Positions 12,379 through 24,629 of a stretch of 64,000 nt of DNA are shown piece by piece (positions within the stretch are counted from its first letter, which is position 1; every line of letters starts with the position of its first letter). The notes under the pieces are model-generated. The model was not told where the DNA came from, made no database searches, and worked only from the letters and a program-made list of their open reading frames with translations. A program made the translations under genes and the position numbers. This DNA is from Lactifluus volemus (taxonomy: Eukaryota > Basidiomycota > Agaricomycetes > Russulales > Russulaceae). The DNA lies in the NCBI GenBank assembly GCA_022376515.1, contig WTXI01000103.1, forward strand, positions 1-64,000, read 5' to 3'.

Positions 12379-15300
12379 TTGTCAGGTGTCTGGATTATTG
12401 TCGATCAATGTTCTCCACTTTTCCTTTTGCTAGTACCTGTCTTTATAGCCACCTCCCCACAGCAGCTCTCTACTCCTTGTATTTTGATGTACGATAATCG
12501 GGTGGCCCACACTTTGGTGCCTGAGGCCAGGAGAAATACAGATTAAGGTTGTCTCGTTGCATGTTATGGAGTGACACCCGGTAAGTCGGGCGGAAGGCGT
12601 CCACCGCCGGCACACATGGCCATGTAATATTAAAGTCATTCACGAGAAATTTAGCTGCTCCTCTACAAAACACTACAGACATTTCGCCGGGACACAAAAG
12701 TCTATTTAAGACCGGAACAAGACGGAACGTGGAGGTGAGAGGTGGCCGAGGAAGAGGAGAAAGTAACTGAGGCCCATATTGCTCGCCTTACCACAAAACA
12801 CTCCAACTGTAAGATTTAATGCTCGTTATCTCACCAAATTTGATGTGACATGGCCGCCTGTCCTGCATGAGCACAAAGCCAGATTTCTCCTTCGGTAGCT
12901 TCGGGATCGACCCGCTTAATCAATTGTCCGGGAGTGCGCATAGCCTGCATCGCGATGTATTGATGCGGTGGCCAAGCGTTCGGTGCATATCCCATTGCAG
13001 CCCATAATCGATGAAGGTCACTTGGACGCGTGCGCGGAAGGATCCCCAGAGGTTAGGGCCAAAATACTGGAATTGAGTATCGGAACTGTTTGTGGCGGAG
13101 CTTCGACGGACACGCAAAAAAAGAGAGCAGATCATCAAACTCCCAGTGGTTGGAATGCTCGACTGATCGTGACAGAAATGCGAGTACCTCTCCCCAGACT
13201 ACCCCGCATGCCACAGGCTGCTATAGAGAAATTATATATTGCAAAGAGAGGGTATTCCTAATGGTGATGAGGAGCCTGCGGCAAACCTGACGTACTTGAT
13301 ATCAGCAAACGAGTCGAGGGGACAACTGTCGCCTGTTATTTACCCTCTGGCAGGCCAAGAGCACCTTGTGATCTCCTTCAATCATGATTTCGACTGCGTC
13401 ACCGTGACACAAACCTCCTGTGATGTCATTGTATTGCAGAGCGAAATTCGGCGTAGCGTTATCGTCAAGGTAGTTATACTGTAGTACGACTCTATTTCGA
13501 TAGGTAAGCAAGGGGGGGCAGACCTCCAATTGTTTCCTCACAGGAGTGCGGTCGCAGCACCAAGTGGGATGTATCGCCATTTTTGGCATACGTGCGCCAA
13601 CCTATTGGCTATACCACTTGCCCAATCCCACTCCGAGTCAAGAGTACAGTCAATGTCTAGGAGGACATTATCTGGGAGAGGATGGATGGTAACAAGTCGT
13701 AAAATATGATTTGCGCCATGGAGTAAGTCATCATCGTGAGCACAGCGCATAACACCCCTCGTCCTCGAACTGAGCTCTATCCCTTCTGGTGAAGTACTAC
13801 GCGCCTTCCCATATTGTGAGACTTGGAAGGTAGATCCCTTGGATCGGAAAGGTGCTAGAAGGTGAATCTTGATCGGGTACTTGGTGATAGTTGGTAGTTG
13901 ACCTTTCCGAGTCGAGCCCTCCTGATTAGAGATTCACGAAGTTCTAGATAAGACAGATGGGAAGGCATTTGGCGTACTTCCGAGTCTTCATTGAAGGATG
14001 TGGTAACGAAGAGGGGAGCAACAAGTGTTGTTAATACGGCAAATATGGGGAACGGAGTCCATAGTTTGTGATGTTTTTCTGCACGCGTGAATGTCGGGAT
14101 GGGGGAGCGTTCTTGAGGGTGTTTCAGATCCAGAGCCCGTATACGCCCTCTTTAATAGAACACACCTGATTCGATTGTACATGCCAAAGAGCCGTGTGCT
14201 TGGATGAACATAAGTTGCATGGTAGGAGTGATGCGCGGAATGTGATGTTTGGATGTGTGAGAGTGAATGACGCTGAAATGACGGAGACTACTCGGATAAG
14301 GGAGTCATCATTTGCGTCTGGTGGGGGCGGGACCCAGATGATGAAAGGAAGAGGGGGTGTGGCGAGCGTAATTGTTGAGGGGATAGGATTAAAAAGCGTC
14401 GCCCTTGCATCGAGGGTGAATTTGAGCACCCAGATGAGACGGAAAATTGAGTGAGGTAGACTAGGTCAGAGATGAATGTAGGGGTAGACCGTCGCCTGGA
14501 GCAGGTAGGCTGGGCAGGACAGGGACTAGAAGACTGTCAGGGCTGTTGAGGAATGGGGGTTAAAGGGAGAATGTAAACGTACTCTTCATACGGAGTCCGA
14601 CCGTAAGATTTGACCAATCTGTGCTAAGTAAACTTCGCCAGGTGGCACCGTGGCACCGCGCTATGGACCGCCTTGAAGTTCAGCTCGAGAAATTTAGGCC
14701 TGAGCGACGACATAGCCCTGTCGTCAGCTTTCGCGTGCAAAGTTGAGCCAAGTAGATAGATTGTGTGAAGGATGGACATGCACGGGTGGAGAAAATGGAG
14801 TCAACCACGAGGAATCGTCCGGAGGATTTTCGGTGAGAGGAATCTGGATCGGAAAAGTAGAAGCTAAATGCGTGGGGAATCATCATGGGAAGTAATGTTT
14901 GATAGAGGAGAGGGTGATAGAAACGACATCAACATTTCGAGGCGCACCCGCGCGTGGTGCAACAGTGTAATGTACAAGTTGAAGGGCTTTCGATGAAATG
15001 ACGCGCCCGAGATTTCCTCGCTTGTCCGAGGTGTGGGAACAATTCCCACTCAACACGACCTTCCTCACCACTTGGTCGTCACACCTCTCGCCCCTTGCTT
15101 CCCTAATACAATCACCTATGCCACCTGGTACAAATTTCCCATTTTATGTCAACGTCACTTGAGTATCCATGCCAGCATTTCCGTTTCGTGACGAACATCT
15201 CCGAGCTCGAGTCCTCGAGTCAGCGTGTTCCCCTCAATTTATCAGGTCAGATGTTCTCCTCTGTCTTTCTGCCTTTTCCTCTTTGATCCTATCCGCAACA

Positions 15301-16372
15301 CACCCACACACGCGTGGTCGTCCATTGCGATCTCATACGGGCTATGATAGTGAGTCGTAATTCGTTCTATCTTGTGCTCCTTTCATTTCTCCCCTTGAGA
15401 CCGTGACCCTCCCCTTTTTGTGGAACCTCTTTGATGCCATATCTGCCATGCCTCGAGGAGCGAAGTCTAATGGTACTCGAAACGAGCAGAATGCCATACG
15501 AACAGTGGCAGCTTCCTGGAAATGAGCCAAGACGTTTGTGAGTGAGTTGCCTTCTCCGTACTCCACACTACCGCTGTGACCGCTTCTCTCAGATTTCTTG
15601 TGTCAGCGGTGTATACGGTAAACCATTAGCCCGCCTGACCTGAATGACAAATTCGTGATGACCATTCTAGCACTTACCCAACTACCACCGACATGCGTCT
15701 CGACAGTATGAACAAGAATCGACCGCTCAAGCTGCACTGGGGATGTACCGCCTCAAGCTCGCGAACGACCATGATTTCCCGCGAGTCCAGGTCACCGAGT
15801 ACTTCAAAATATTTGATTGTGTGTCGACTTGTGGACAGAATTACATGTTCATATTCGGGAGAGTACGTACAGCCCTGTCCCTCCATCTATGCCATAACGA
15901 TGGCTGTTGGGCGTAGCTAATAAGCGCTCTCGAGAATTATCCCTATTGCTGCTCATCGCGGTGGACTTTACCTTCGATGTTCCTCTTCCCAGGGACATCT
16001 TTATATCGTTCGTTAGTATACTTGTACTTTATACATGATACTTAATGATACTCAGAGTGGATGTTGGCCTCTATCGCTGCCAGATCGGTGACCGTATTCT
16101 CATTGGCTCAGGGCTGTGGTGCACGTGTATCATGCATGCATCGTGCGACCTCAACCACACAGCCTCTCTGCGGCCCTCAACTGAACTATCAACGTCTCTG
16201 TCGAAGAGGTCTCTTTCTCACAGGTACGTCAAGAATCCAGATCCCTTACTACAATAGCAGTCTAAGCTAACTCTGTTTGCTAAGTTGAATTTTGAGCTTC
16301 TAGCACTCACACTCGACAGCCCATTAACTATCCCATCTTCTCAACGAATAGGAGTTACTAGTATCGTCCTCT
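12379..16372. other. Spacer FB4-FB5 with about 1.9 kb of unique sequence
   Basis: The outer parts (12379 to about 13085 and about 15011-16372) are type 1 spacer. Between them about 1.9 kb interrupts the unit: the left flank stops inside the GAGTATCGTAGCTGTTC block and the right flank resumes at CCTCGCTTGTCCGAGG. The insert holds an inverted piece of type 2 spacer (about 13090-13215), a minus-strand F-box relic (about 13270-13750) and then about 1.2 kb (13760-15010) in which I recognise nothing. Confidence 0.6.
13302..13750 (-). pseudogene. F-box relic of a different subfamily, minus strand
   Basis: Read on the minus strand, the frame ending at 13538 contains HPLPDNVLLDI and later LAHVCQKWRYIPL, an F-box followed by the CxxWR motif typical of agaricomycete F-box proteins. 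The continuation TPVRKQLEVCPPLLT and LDDNATPNFALQYNDI lies in another frame (13302-13589), so at least one frameshift is present. The sequence is clearly different from the FB1-FB13 family and lies in the opposite orientation. It is short, has no leucine-rich part and is probably dead. Confidence 0.5.
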
Positions 16373-17835
16373 ATGCGTCAACGGAAGGTGGTTTTTAATC
16401 AAAGAGGCCCAGGTACGTCTCAGGACCATGGGCTGCCGCTGAAGCAATCACTCACTTGGATCGAGTAGACAGATCCCTCCCTGACAATGTCCTCCTTGAC
16501 ATCTTCGACTTGTGTAAAACACACTCCCCTCGATGGTGGTATGCACTGGTGCACGTATGCGGAAGGTGGAGATACGTTGTATTTCAGTCGCCGCTGCGTC
16601 TTCATTTGCAACTTGTATGCAATGCGGACACACCTGTGAAGAAGACGCTAGATGTCTGGCCACGCGCCCTTCCTATCCTCATAGGGGAATCGAGACCGAG
16701 ACTCCCTCTGAGTGGAGCTAACATTATTGCCGCACTCGAGCATCACGATCGCGTGTACGAAATCAATCTCAGCAGTATAACAAATACTCTATTGAAGCGA
16801 CTCTACAAAGCGATGAAGATGCCGTATCCAGTTTTGACATATCTTCGCTTGCGACATTTTTCAAATTCGAAGTCGGCACCGGTGCTTCACGATACCTTTT
16901 TGGGTGGATCTTCCCCGTGTCTAAAGCATCTTGACTTGATTGGTATTCCATTTCCGTCACTACCAAAATTTCTTCCATCTTGCCATAATCTTTCCGACGT
17001 TTTCCTCAAGAAGATACCCAATACCGGTTACGTTTCACCCGAAGCTATGGCCACAGCCCTATCCGCGTTGACCAAGCTTAAAGAAGTTTACATCGGATTC
17101 GAATCCCCAGCTTCTCGTCCTGATCCAGCAAATAGACCTCCATCTTCATTGACACACGTTGTCCTCCCCGCTCTCACTCGTTTGTGGTTCCACGGTGCTA
17201 GCGAGTACTTTGAGGATCTTGTGGCTCGGATCGACACTCCTGCTATTATTTCCGTCGACACATGGTTCTTCAATCAGCTCGATTTTGACATTCCACATTT
17301 CATCCAGTTTATCAGTCGCACACAGATCCTGGGGTCCTTCGAGGAAGCAAGTCTGTACTTTGAAGAAAGGACCGTCCACATCGACTGTCTACCGGAAGGG
17401 GAGGAATTTCAGGTCGCTCTGTCTATCGCGATCTCTTGTCATGCGTTGGATTGGCAAGTTGCGTGTGTAGCTCAAATATGCGGCAAGATTTCGCCTTTCT
17501 TATCCAATGTAGAACGGCTTCTCATCTCTACTAATTCCTTTGAAAACGTAGTGTTTACAGATTGGAAAGACGACGTGGATAACCCCCAATGGCTGGAGAT
17601 CTTTCATGCATTTTCGGCTTTGCAGCACATGGAAATACCGCTCGTACTGGGTGAGATTATTGCATCTGCGCTGCAAGAGCTCACTGGGGAAAGCGTCATG
17701 GACGCGTTGCCTATGCTACACCACCTCTACCTTCCACCCCCCTCTGCATCCACGCAACAAGCAATACAGCCATTCATTTCCTCGCGCCAGCGTTCCAATC
17801 ACCCTGTCACTGTCCATCTCACAGAAATGGACTGA
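16373..17835 (+). CDS. FB5: F-box/LRR-like protein, intact, short N-terminus
   Basis: Exon 1 is 16373-16412 (MRQRKVVFNQRGP), the intron 16413-16468 (GTACGT...TAG, branch-like CTCAC) and exon 2 16469-17835, giving 468 aa. The coding sequence just after the acceptor lacks the usual PTSFPRVTIG segment: the frame goes directly from the splice into DRSLPDNVLLDIFDLC, so the F-box itself is kept. The loop after the F-box reads KTHSPRWW. The loop between NVERLLI and the DW motif reads STNSFENVVFT. It differs from neighbours mainly in these loops and in the strand near EERTVHIDC. All family scaffold motifs are present and the stop is the usual TGA after HLTEMD. Confidence 0.8.
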
Positions 17836-20748
17836 TTGTCCGGTGTCTGGAGTAATCTTGCTGGGTCCTCATAAATGCTCCCCACTTCGCATTTTGCTAG
17901 TACCTGTCTTTATAACTGTTCTCCACCCCTCCTAGTGTTTACCACTTTCCCACATCAGCTCTCTGCTACTTGTATTTGATGTACGATAAACAGGCGGCGC
18001 GCACTTTGGTGCCTCCGGCCAGGAGAAATATAGACCAAACGTTTTTGTTTCGTATTATGGACTGATACCAGTGGGAGTCGGGAATAAACAGCCGCCCATT
18101 CTTTCGAAAACACCTCTCGGTCAAAGAGAAAACCTTCTCCATCTCATTTACTTCGACTTGGTGCTGGCACAACTGGGCATGTAATATTCGGTAGATAATA
18201 GCCACGATGAACTACTTAGACATTTCATGAGAAATTTTGCAGCTCCTCTACGATACACTGCAGACGTTTTTCTGGGACACAAAGGTCTATTCAAGGTATG
18301 AAAAAATGGAGCGTAGAGGTAGCAGGTGGTCGAGGAGTAACGAACTGAAGCCCATGTTGCTCGCCTTACCACAGACACTTCAACTCCGAGTCTAAGCTGT
18401 AAGGTTCATCATCTTACCAAATTTGATACAATATGGCTGCCCGTCCTGCGCGATTGCAAAGCCAGATTTCCCTTTGGCAGCTATGGAATTGCCCCGCTTG
18501 ATCCGTTGTCTGGGAGAACCCGCTGAGCGATGTCTTGATATGGCGGCCACGCACTCGGAGCATCTCCCATTGCAGCCCAGAATCGATCAAAGTTGTTGGT
18601 AAGTGCCGTTGAAGCGTCGAAACGCCGTGTTTACACAAGAGAAGAAGCCGGAAGCGTTGGTCGAGCGGAGATGAGCTCATCAGAATGTCTGCTTCTCCAT
18701 GGCTTTAACTGCTCAGCTTGGAGTCTCAGAGAGCTTTCAAGGTCTGGCGCCGGAGCTGTTACGCACATGGCGGCATGCGACGTTTCCGTCGTCATCTCCG
18801 GCGTAGTACTCGCATTTCCGACACGGTCAGTTGAGCATTCGGATCACTGGGAGTTTGGTGACCTACTCTTTCTTTTATGCATCTCATCGAAGCTCCAGGG
18901 AGCACCTGGTGGCTGTGACTTGATGAAATTTTAATTATGCTTCTTCTCTTTGCTCGGGTGCCGAAAAATGATGTTTGGTCGATAGGACGGGAGTTGCGGA
19001 AGTGAGATCGTGGTCGCGAGCCATTTGGAACAGCAGACCCTATGTGATGACGGGGGCTGCGGGACTTTGGAGATTGTAACGGGGCGAGATCACACTGGCA
19101 CACGGAGGGTCTGGGTGCAGGGACAGTGGTTTTCATTGTATTCCTCTGTAAAGGTGTAAGGAATCGGGCGGATGGCAATGGGAGAGTACCGGCCGGGTTC
19201 GTCGGACGATTGGTGCAGAGCGCGGTAAATTGGGCCGGTCATCCCGGCCAGCTGCCAAACTGTCGCGCCTCGACCTAACAACGCAATTACCTCTGCCCCT
19301 GCGGGGAACCCCTTCAGACCGTAGACCATGTGGTCTCGCATTGCCCACTATATACAGACGCCCGCCAAGAAATCCTCCGCCCGATCGACCGCGATATTTC
19401 CCTCCCCGTTCTCCTAGGCACAGCCGAGGGTGGTGCTGCCATGACCCGCTTCCTGAAAGCGACGCGCGCCTGCATAGCCCCGAGAGAAGCGTGGAACCCG
19501 GGATGATGTCCCCTTAGATAGATTGTACACCTTCTCACTGTAGATAGTACCCACTCTCTACTCCCTTCCCCGCCCCCAAAACAGCCATCCTTCCGTCCAG
19601 CCCAACGTTATACCTCACCCACATTCCCCCGCCGCCTGATCCATTCCTGTACCCATAGGGACCGCGTCTTTGTCATAGTCACATGTTGCGGGATATAAAT
19701 GCTGATTTAAAAAAAAAAAAAAAAAAAAAACGCAATTACCTCTGCCCCGACCTGGTACAACTTGTCACCACCTGGGTATCCATGGCCAGCATTTCCGCTT
19801 CGTGACGAGCGTCTCCTTGAGTCGACGCGATTCCCTTCAGCTCAAATCTCATATCTTTTTATTCCTTTTCCCCATTTTCTCTCGCCGTCACCATCGTTGG
19901 CCTCGTTTTTTCATGCACCTCCTCTTTTTTATGGCGCCTCTTCATGGGTGGTGATGGTGGTTTGTGGCATATTTAATGTCTCCCGAGAATGAAGGTCTAG
20001 TAGTGCTCGGATCGAGTAGAACGCCACACACAGTGGGGTCTGCGAAAATGACGATTGTGAGTGTGTTGCCTTTTTCGTATTCCACACCACCTCCATGACT
20101 GAACGCTCCTCTCAGATTCCAGCGCTTGAGGCGACCACTACTGGCACACATCTCAATAACATTAACTTGTTCGCGCTGTCAGGCGTAACTTACTAGCTCA
20201 GGCTCCATCAACTGAATGCTCACGCTACACCTGGAATGTACTGCTCAATCTTTGATGTCTCCCGCCCTCGGCGAGCACGCGAACGACCTATTTGTCCCGC
20301 GATTCTAGTAAGCAAGTACTTCAAATTTTTTGACTGAGTGTCGACTTGTGGACAGAATTGCATGTTAATATTGCAGTAAAGATGGTTGTTGCTTATCGCT
20401 CGTTGCGGTGGACTCTGCCCTCAATGTTCCTCTTATCGGACACCTTTGTACCGTTCGTTACACTTGTAAATGATATATGATACTTAATGATACTCTGAGT
20501 GGATGTTGGCCCCTAGGTATCACGTGACATTCACCAGCCCCTCAACGGCCTCAACCACGGCCCCTCTGCAGCCTTCGATGTTCCCTCAGCCGAACTGTCT
20601 CGCAGGTACGTCGAGAGCCTCTGACTGCAATAGTAGTCCAAGCTAACCCTGTGCTTGCTAAGTTCAATTTCGAACAACTGGCACAGTCGACAACCCATCA
20701 ATATCTTCTCAACCGGCACGAACCAAAGTAGTGAAAGGACAGGTCATT
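17836..20748. repeat. Spacer FB5-FB6, type 2 repeat unit with a LINE insertion
   Basis: This spacer is of a second type shared with the spacers after FB10 and FB12 (and in its first part with that after FB9). It starts TTGTCCGGTGTCTGGAGTAAT rather than TTGTCAGGTGTCTGGATTATT. It carries minus-strand coding-like segments near 18414-18680 and 18792-19178 that I do not recognise, and a LINE fragment at 19300-19730. Confidence 0.6.
19281..19748 (+). mobile_element. 5'-truncated Tad1-like LINE insertion with poly(A) and 19-bp duplication
   Basis: The insert (19300-19730) is flanked by direct copies of ACGCAATTACCTCTGCCCC (19281-19299 and 19730-19748) and ends in a run of 22 A (19709-19730), the signature of target-primed reverse transcription. 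The matching spacer at about 39,680 has a single copy of the target, an empty site. One frame near the left end reads DHVVSHCPLYTDARQEIL and later FLKATRACIAP, resembling the C-terminal Cys/His region of Tad1-clade LINE ORF2 proteins, ending in TGA near 19506. The rest is 3' untranslated sequence. It cannot move by itself. Confidence 0.85.
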
Positions 20749-22247
20749 ATGCGTCATCAGAAGGCACATATTGATCAAAGACGACTGGGTACGTCTCGTG
20801 ACCATCATATAGGTCGCCACTGAAGCAATCACTCACTTGGATCGAGTTAGACCCGACTTCTTTCCCACGCGTGACAATCGGATCCTTCCCTGACAATGTC
20901 CTCCTCGACATCTTCGACTTCTGTCAAATGCCTCTATACGACTCCCCTCGATGGTGGCACCCACTGGTGCATGTGTGCCGAAGGTGGAGATACATTGTGT
21001 TTCAATCACCGCTTCGTCTTCATTTGCGACTTCAATGGAATGCGAATACACCCGTGAAGGAGACGCTTGATGTCTGGCCCCGGGCCGTTCCTATCGTCAT
21101 AAAGGAATCGAGATTGCAACTCCCTCTGAGGGGAGCTAACATTATTGCCGCACTCGAGCATCACGATCGCGTATCTGAAATCCATCTCACTATAACAAGT
21201 ACTCTATTGAAGCGACTCAACAAAGCAATGAAGAAGCCGTATCCAGTTTTGACACATCTTCGCCTTCGTTCTTCGATGTCTGCACCGGTGCTTCGCGATA
21301 CCTTTTTGGGTGGATCTGCCCCGCGTCTCGAGGATCTCAACTTGGCTGGTATTCCATTCCCGGCACTACCAAAATTTCTTCCAGCTTGCCACGATCTTGG
21401 CTTTATTTACCTCACGAATATTCCCAATACCGGTTACATTTCGCCCGAAGCTATGGCCACAGCCCTATCCGCGTTGACAAAGCTTAAATTCGTTCACATT
21501 GGATTCGAATCCCCAGCTTCTTCTCGTCCTGATCCAGCAAATAGACCTCCTTCTTCATTAACACGCGTTGTCCTCCCCGCTCTCACCCATTTCAAGTTTG
21601 AAGGCGCTTGCGAGTACTTTGAGGATCTTGTGGCTCGGATCGACACTCCTATTATTACTTCCCTCGAGACATGGTTCTTCAATCAGCGCTATTTTGACAT
21701 TCCACATTTCCTCCAGTTTATCAGTCGCACCCAAATCCCAGGGTCCGTCGAGCAGGCGAAACTGTACTTTGAAGATAAAAGTGTCCTCATCCACTTTTGT
21801 CATCGTAATTGGATAGGATTTCGGTTCGGTCTATATATCGGGATATCGCGCCCTGAGTTGGATTGGAATGTTGCGTGTGCAGCTCAAATATGCGGCAAGA
21901 TGTCGCCTTTCTTATCCAATGTAGAACGGCTTCTCATCAATGTCTATGGCTTTGGCAATATACTGCTTTCAAACTGGAGAGACTACGTGGATAACCCCCG
22001 ATGGCTGGAGATCTTCCATGCATTTCCGGCTTTGCAGCACATGCAAATACCGCCCATACTGGGTGAGATTATTGCATCTGCGCTGCAAGAGCTCACTGGG
22101 GAAAGAGTCATGGACGCGTTGCCGATGCTACGCCATCTCTACCTTTCATCCCCCTCTGAATCCACCCAGCAGGCTATAGAGCCATTCATTTCCTCACGCC
22201 AGCGTTCCAATCTCCCTGTCACTGTCCATCTCACAAGAATGGGCTAA
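20749..22247 (+). CDS. FB6: F-box/LRR-like protein, intact
   Basis: Exon 1 is 20749-20788 (MRHQKAHIDQRRL), the intron 20789-20850 (62 nt, ending GAGTTAG) and exon 2 20851-22247, giving 478 aa. The F-box core SFPDNVLLDIFDFC is followed by the loop QMPLYDSPRWW. It carries an extra serine in ASSRPDP, and the variable segment NVYGFGNILLSNWRDY replaces the more usual FSDWKDY. The C-terminus ends HLTRMG before a TAA, against HLTEMD and TGA in most copies. It is one of the more diverged intact members (for example GACEYFEDLV and SLETWFFNQRYFDI) yet keeps an open frame, which suggests use. Confidence 0.8.
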
Positions 22248-24629
22248 TTGTCATATCATTGTCGGTGCGTCGTCATCAATGTTCTCCACTTCTCTTTTTG
22301 CTAGTACTTTATAGCCGTTCCTCACCCCTCCCTGTGATTGACACCTCCCCACAGCAGCTCTCTGCTGCTTCTTGTATTTTGATGTACGATAATCGGGTGG
22401 CCCACACTTTGGTGCCTGAGGCCAGGAGAAATATAGATCAATATTGTCGCTGCGTGTTATGGACTGACACCCGGGTGAGTCGGGCGGAAGGCGTCAACGC
22501 CGGCACACTGGCCATGTAATATTGAAGTCATCCGCGAGAAATCTAGCTCACCTCTACAAAACACTACAGACATTTCTCCGGGACACAAAAGACAGGAAAA
22601 AGACGGAACGTAGAGGTAGCAGGTGGTCGAGGAGGAGAAAGTAAATGAACTGGGGCCCATATTGCTCGCCTCACTCCAACTCTAAGATCTAAGATTTAAT
22701 GCTCATTATCTCACGAAATATAATGCAACATGGCCGCCCGTCCTGCACGGGTGCAAAGCCAGATATCCTCTTCGGCAGCTGCGGGATCAATCCATTGTCC
22801 AGGAGAGTGCGCATAGCCTGCGGCATCGCGATATGTTGATGCGGTGGCCAAGAGCTCGGAGCATGCTCCATTGCAGCCCATAATCGATGAAGGTCGTTTG
22901 GTAGGTGCCATTGTAGCGTCGAAATGCCATGTTTCCACTAGAGAGGAAGCCAAAAGTGTAGGTCGAGCGGAGGATGAGCCCATCGAGGTCCAGTAACACA
23001 ATGCATTCCATGACTTACATCACAAACGTCGGCCAGTCCACGAAACGAAAAACCACTCTACTTCTCCATGGCTTTACCTGCTCGGGTGTTTACTGGAACC
23101 AAGAGTCTCCGCAGCCATTTTCAACCCAGATCATGAGAAAATGAGCAGGTGACATACGACAAAACTGTACGATGCAACCAGTCGTATTCCAACTTGGGAT
23201 AGCTCGAGTCTAAGCTCAACCATGGTGGGATACTGCTCAGCCGGAATTGATTAACTCGATTGGACGCGCACGTGGAAGGATCCCCAGAGGTTAGAACCAA
23301 AATACTGGAATTGAGTATCGTAGCTGTTCCTCGCTTGTCCGAGGTGTGGGAACAATTCTCACTCAACACGACCTTCCTCACCACTTCGTCGTCACACCTC
23401 TTGCCCCTTACTTCCTTAATACTATCAATTTCCCATTTTTACGTCTACGCTATAATCCACTTGAGTATCCATGCCAGCATTTCCGCTTCATGACGAACAT
23501 CTCCGAGCTCGAGTCCTCGAGTCAGCGTGATCCCCTTCAATTTATCAGGTCAGAATTTCTCCTCTGTCTTTCTTCCTTTTCCTCTTTTATCCTATCTGCA
23601 ACACACCCACACCCACGTCATCGTCCGTTGCGTTCTCATATGGACTATGATAGTGAGTCGTAATTCGTTCTGTCCTTGTGCTCCTTTCATTTCTCGCCTT
23701 GAGACCGTGACCCGCCAGTGGCTAGCATATCTACCATCCCTCGAGGAAGTCTAATGGTGCGCGGAACGAGCAGAATGCCACACGAACAGTGGCATCTTCC
23801 TGGAAATGAGCCAAGACGTTTGTGAGTGAGTTGCCTTCTCCGTTCTCCACACTACCCCTGCGACCGCTTCTCTCAGATTTCCTGTGTCCGCAGTGTACTA
23901 GCCTGCCCTACCTGAACGACAAGTTCGTAACTATCATTCCAGCATTTATGCGATTACAACCATCATGGGTCTCGACAACATCAACAAGAATTGAACTCTC
24001 AGGCTGCACCGGGGATGTACCACCTCGAGCACGCGAAAGACCATTAGTTCCCGCGAGTACTTCAAAATATCCGATCGTGTGTCGACTTATGGACAGAATT
24101 ACATGTTCATATTCGGGAGAGTACGTACAGCCCTGTCCTTCCACCTATGCCATACGATGGCTGTTGGGCGTAACTAGTAATAAGCGCTCTTGAGAACCAT
24201 CCCTATCGCTGCTCATCGTGGTGGACTTTGCCTTCGATGTTCCTCTTCTCGGGGACACCTTGTATCGTCCGTTGGTGCACTTGTACTTTATACATGATGC
24301 TTAATGACACTCAGAATGGATGTTGGCCTCTATCGCTGCCAGATGGGTGACCGTATTCTCATGGGCTCAGGGCTGTGGTACACGTGCATCATGCATGCAT
24401 CGTGCAACCTCAACAACACAGCCTCTCTGCGGCCCTCAGCTGAACTGTCAACGTCTCTGTCGAAGAGTTCTCTTTCTCGCAGGTACGCCCAGAATCCAGA
24501 TCCCTCAGTGCAATAGCAGTCTAAGCTAACTCCGTGTTTGCTAAGTTGAATTTCGAACTACTAGGAGTCACACTCGACAGCCCATTAACTATCCCATCTT
24601 CTCAACGAATGTTACTAGCGCCATCCTCT
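22248..24629. repeat. Spacer FB6-FB7, type 1 repeat unit
   Basis: Standard type 1 spacer. On the minus strand 22787-23011 encodes MECIVLLDLDGLILRSTYTF and later NMAFRRYNGTYQ. This frame recurs in other spacers with amino-acid conservation but no recognisable domain. In another minus frame, SPGQWIDPAAAEEDIWLCTR (22711-23001) is also conserved in the spacer after FB7. The plus strand holds MTNISELESSSQRDPLQFIR near 23490-23550. None is supported as a complete gene. Confidence 0.55.

Noticed and set aside
14124..14454. Opposed 100- and 86-codon frames in the unique block.
   Set aside because: They overlap each other, have biased composition, no domain and no splice or start context.
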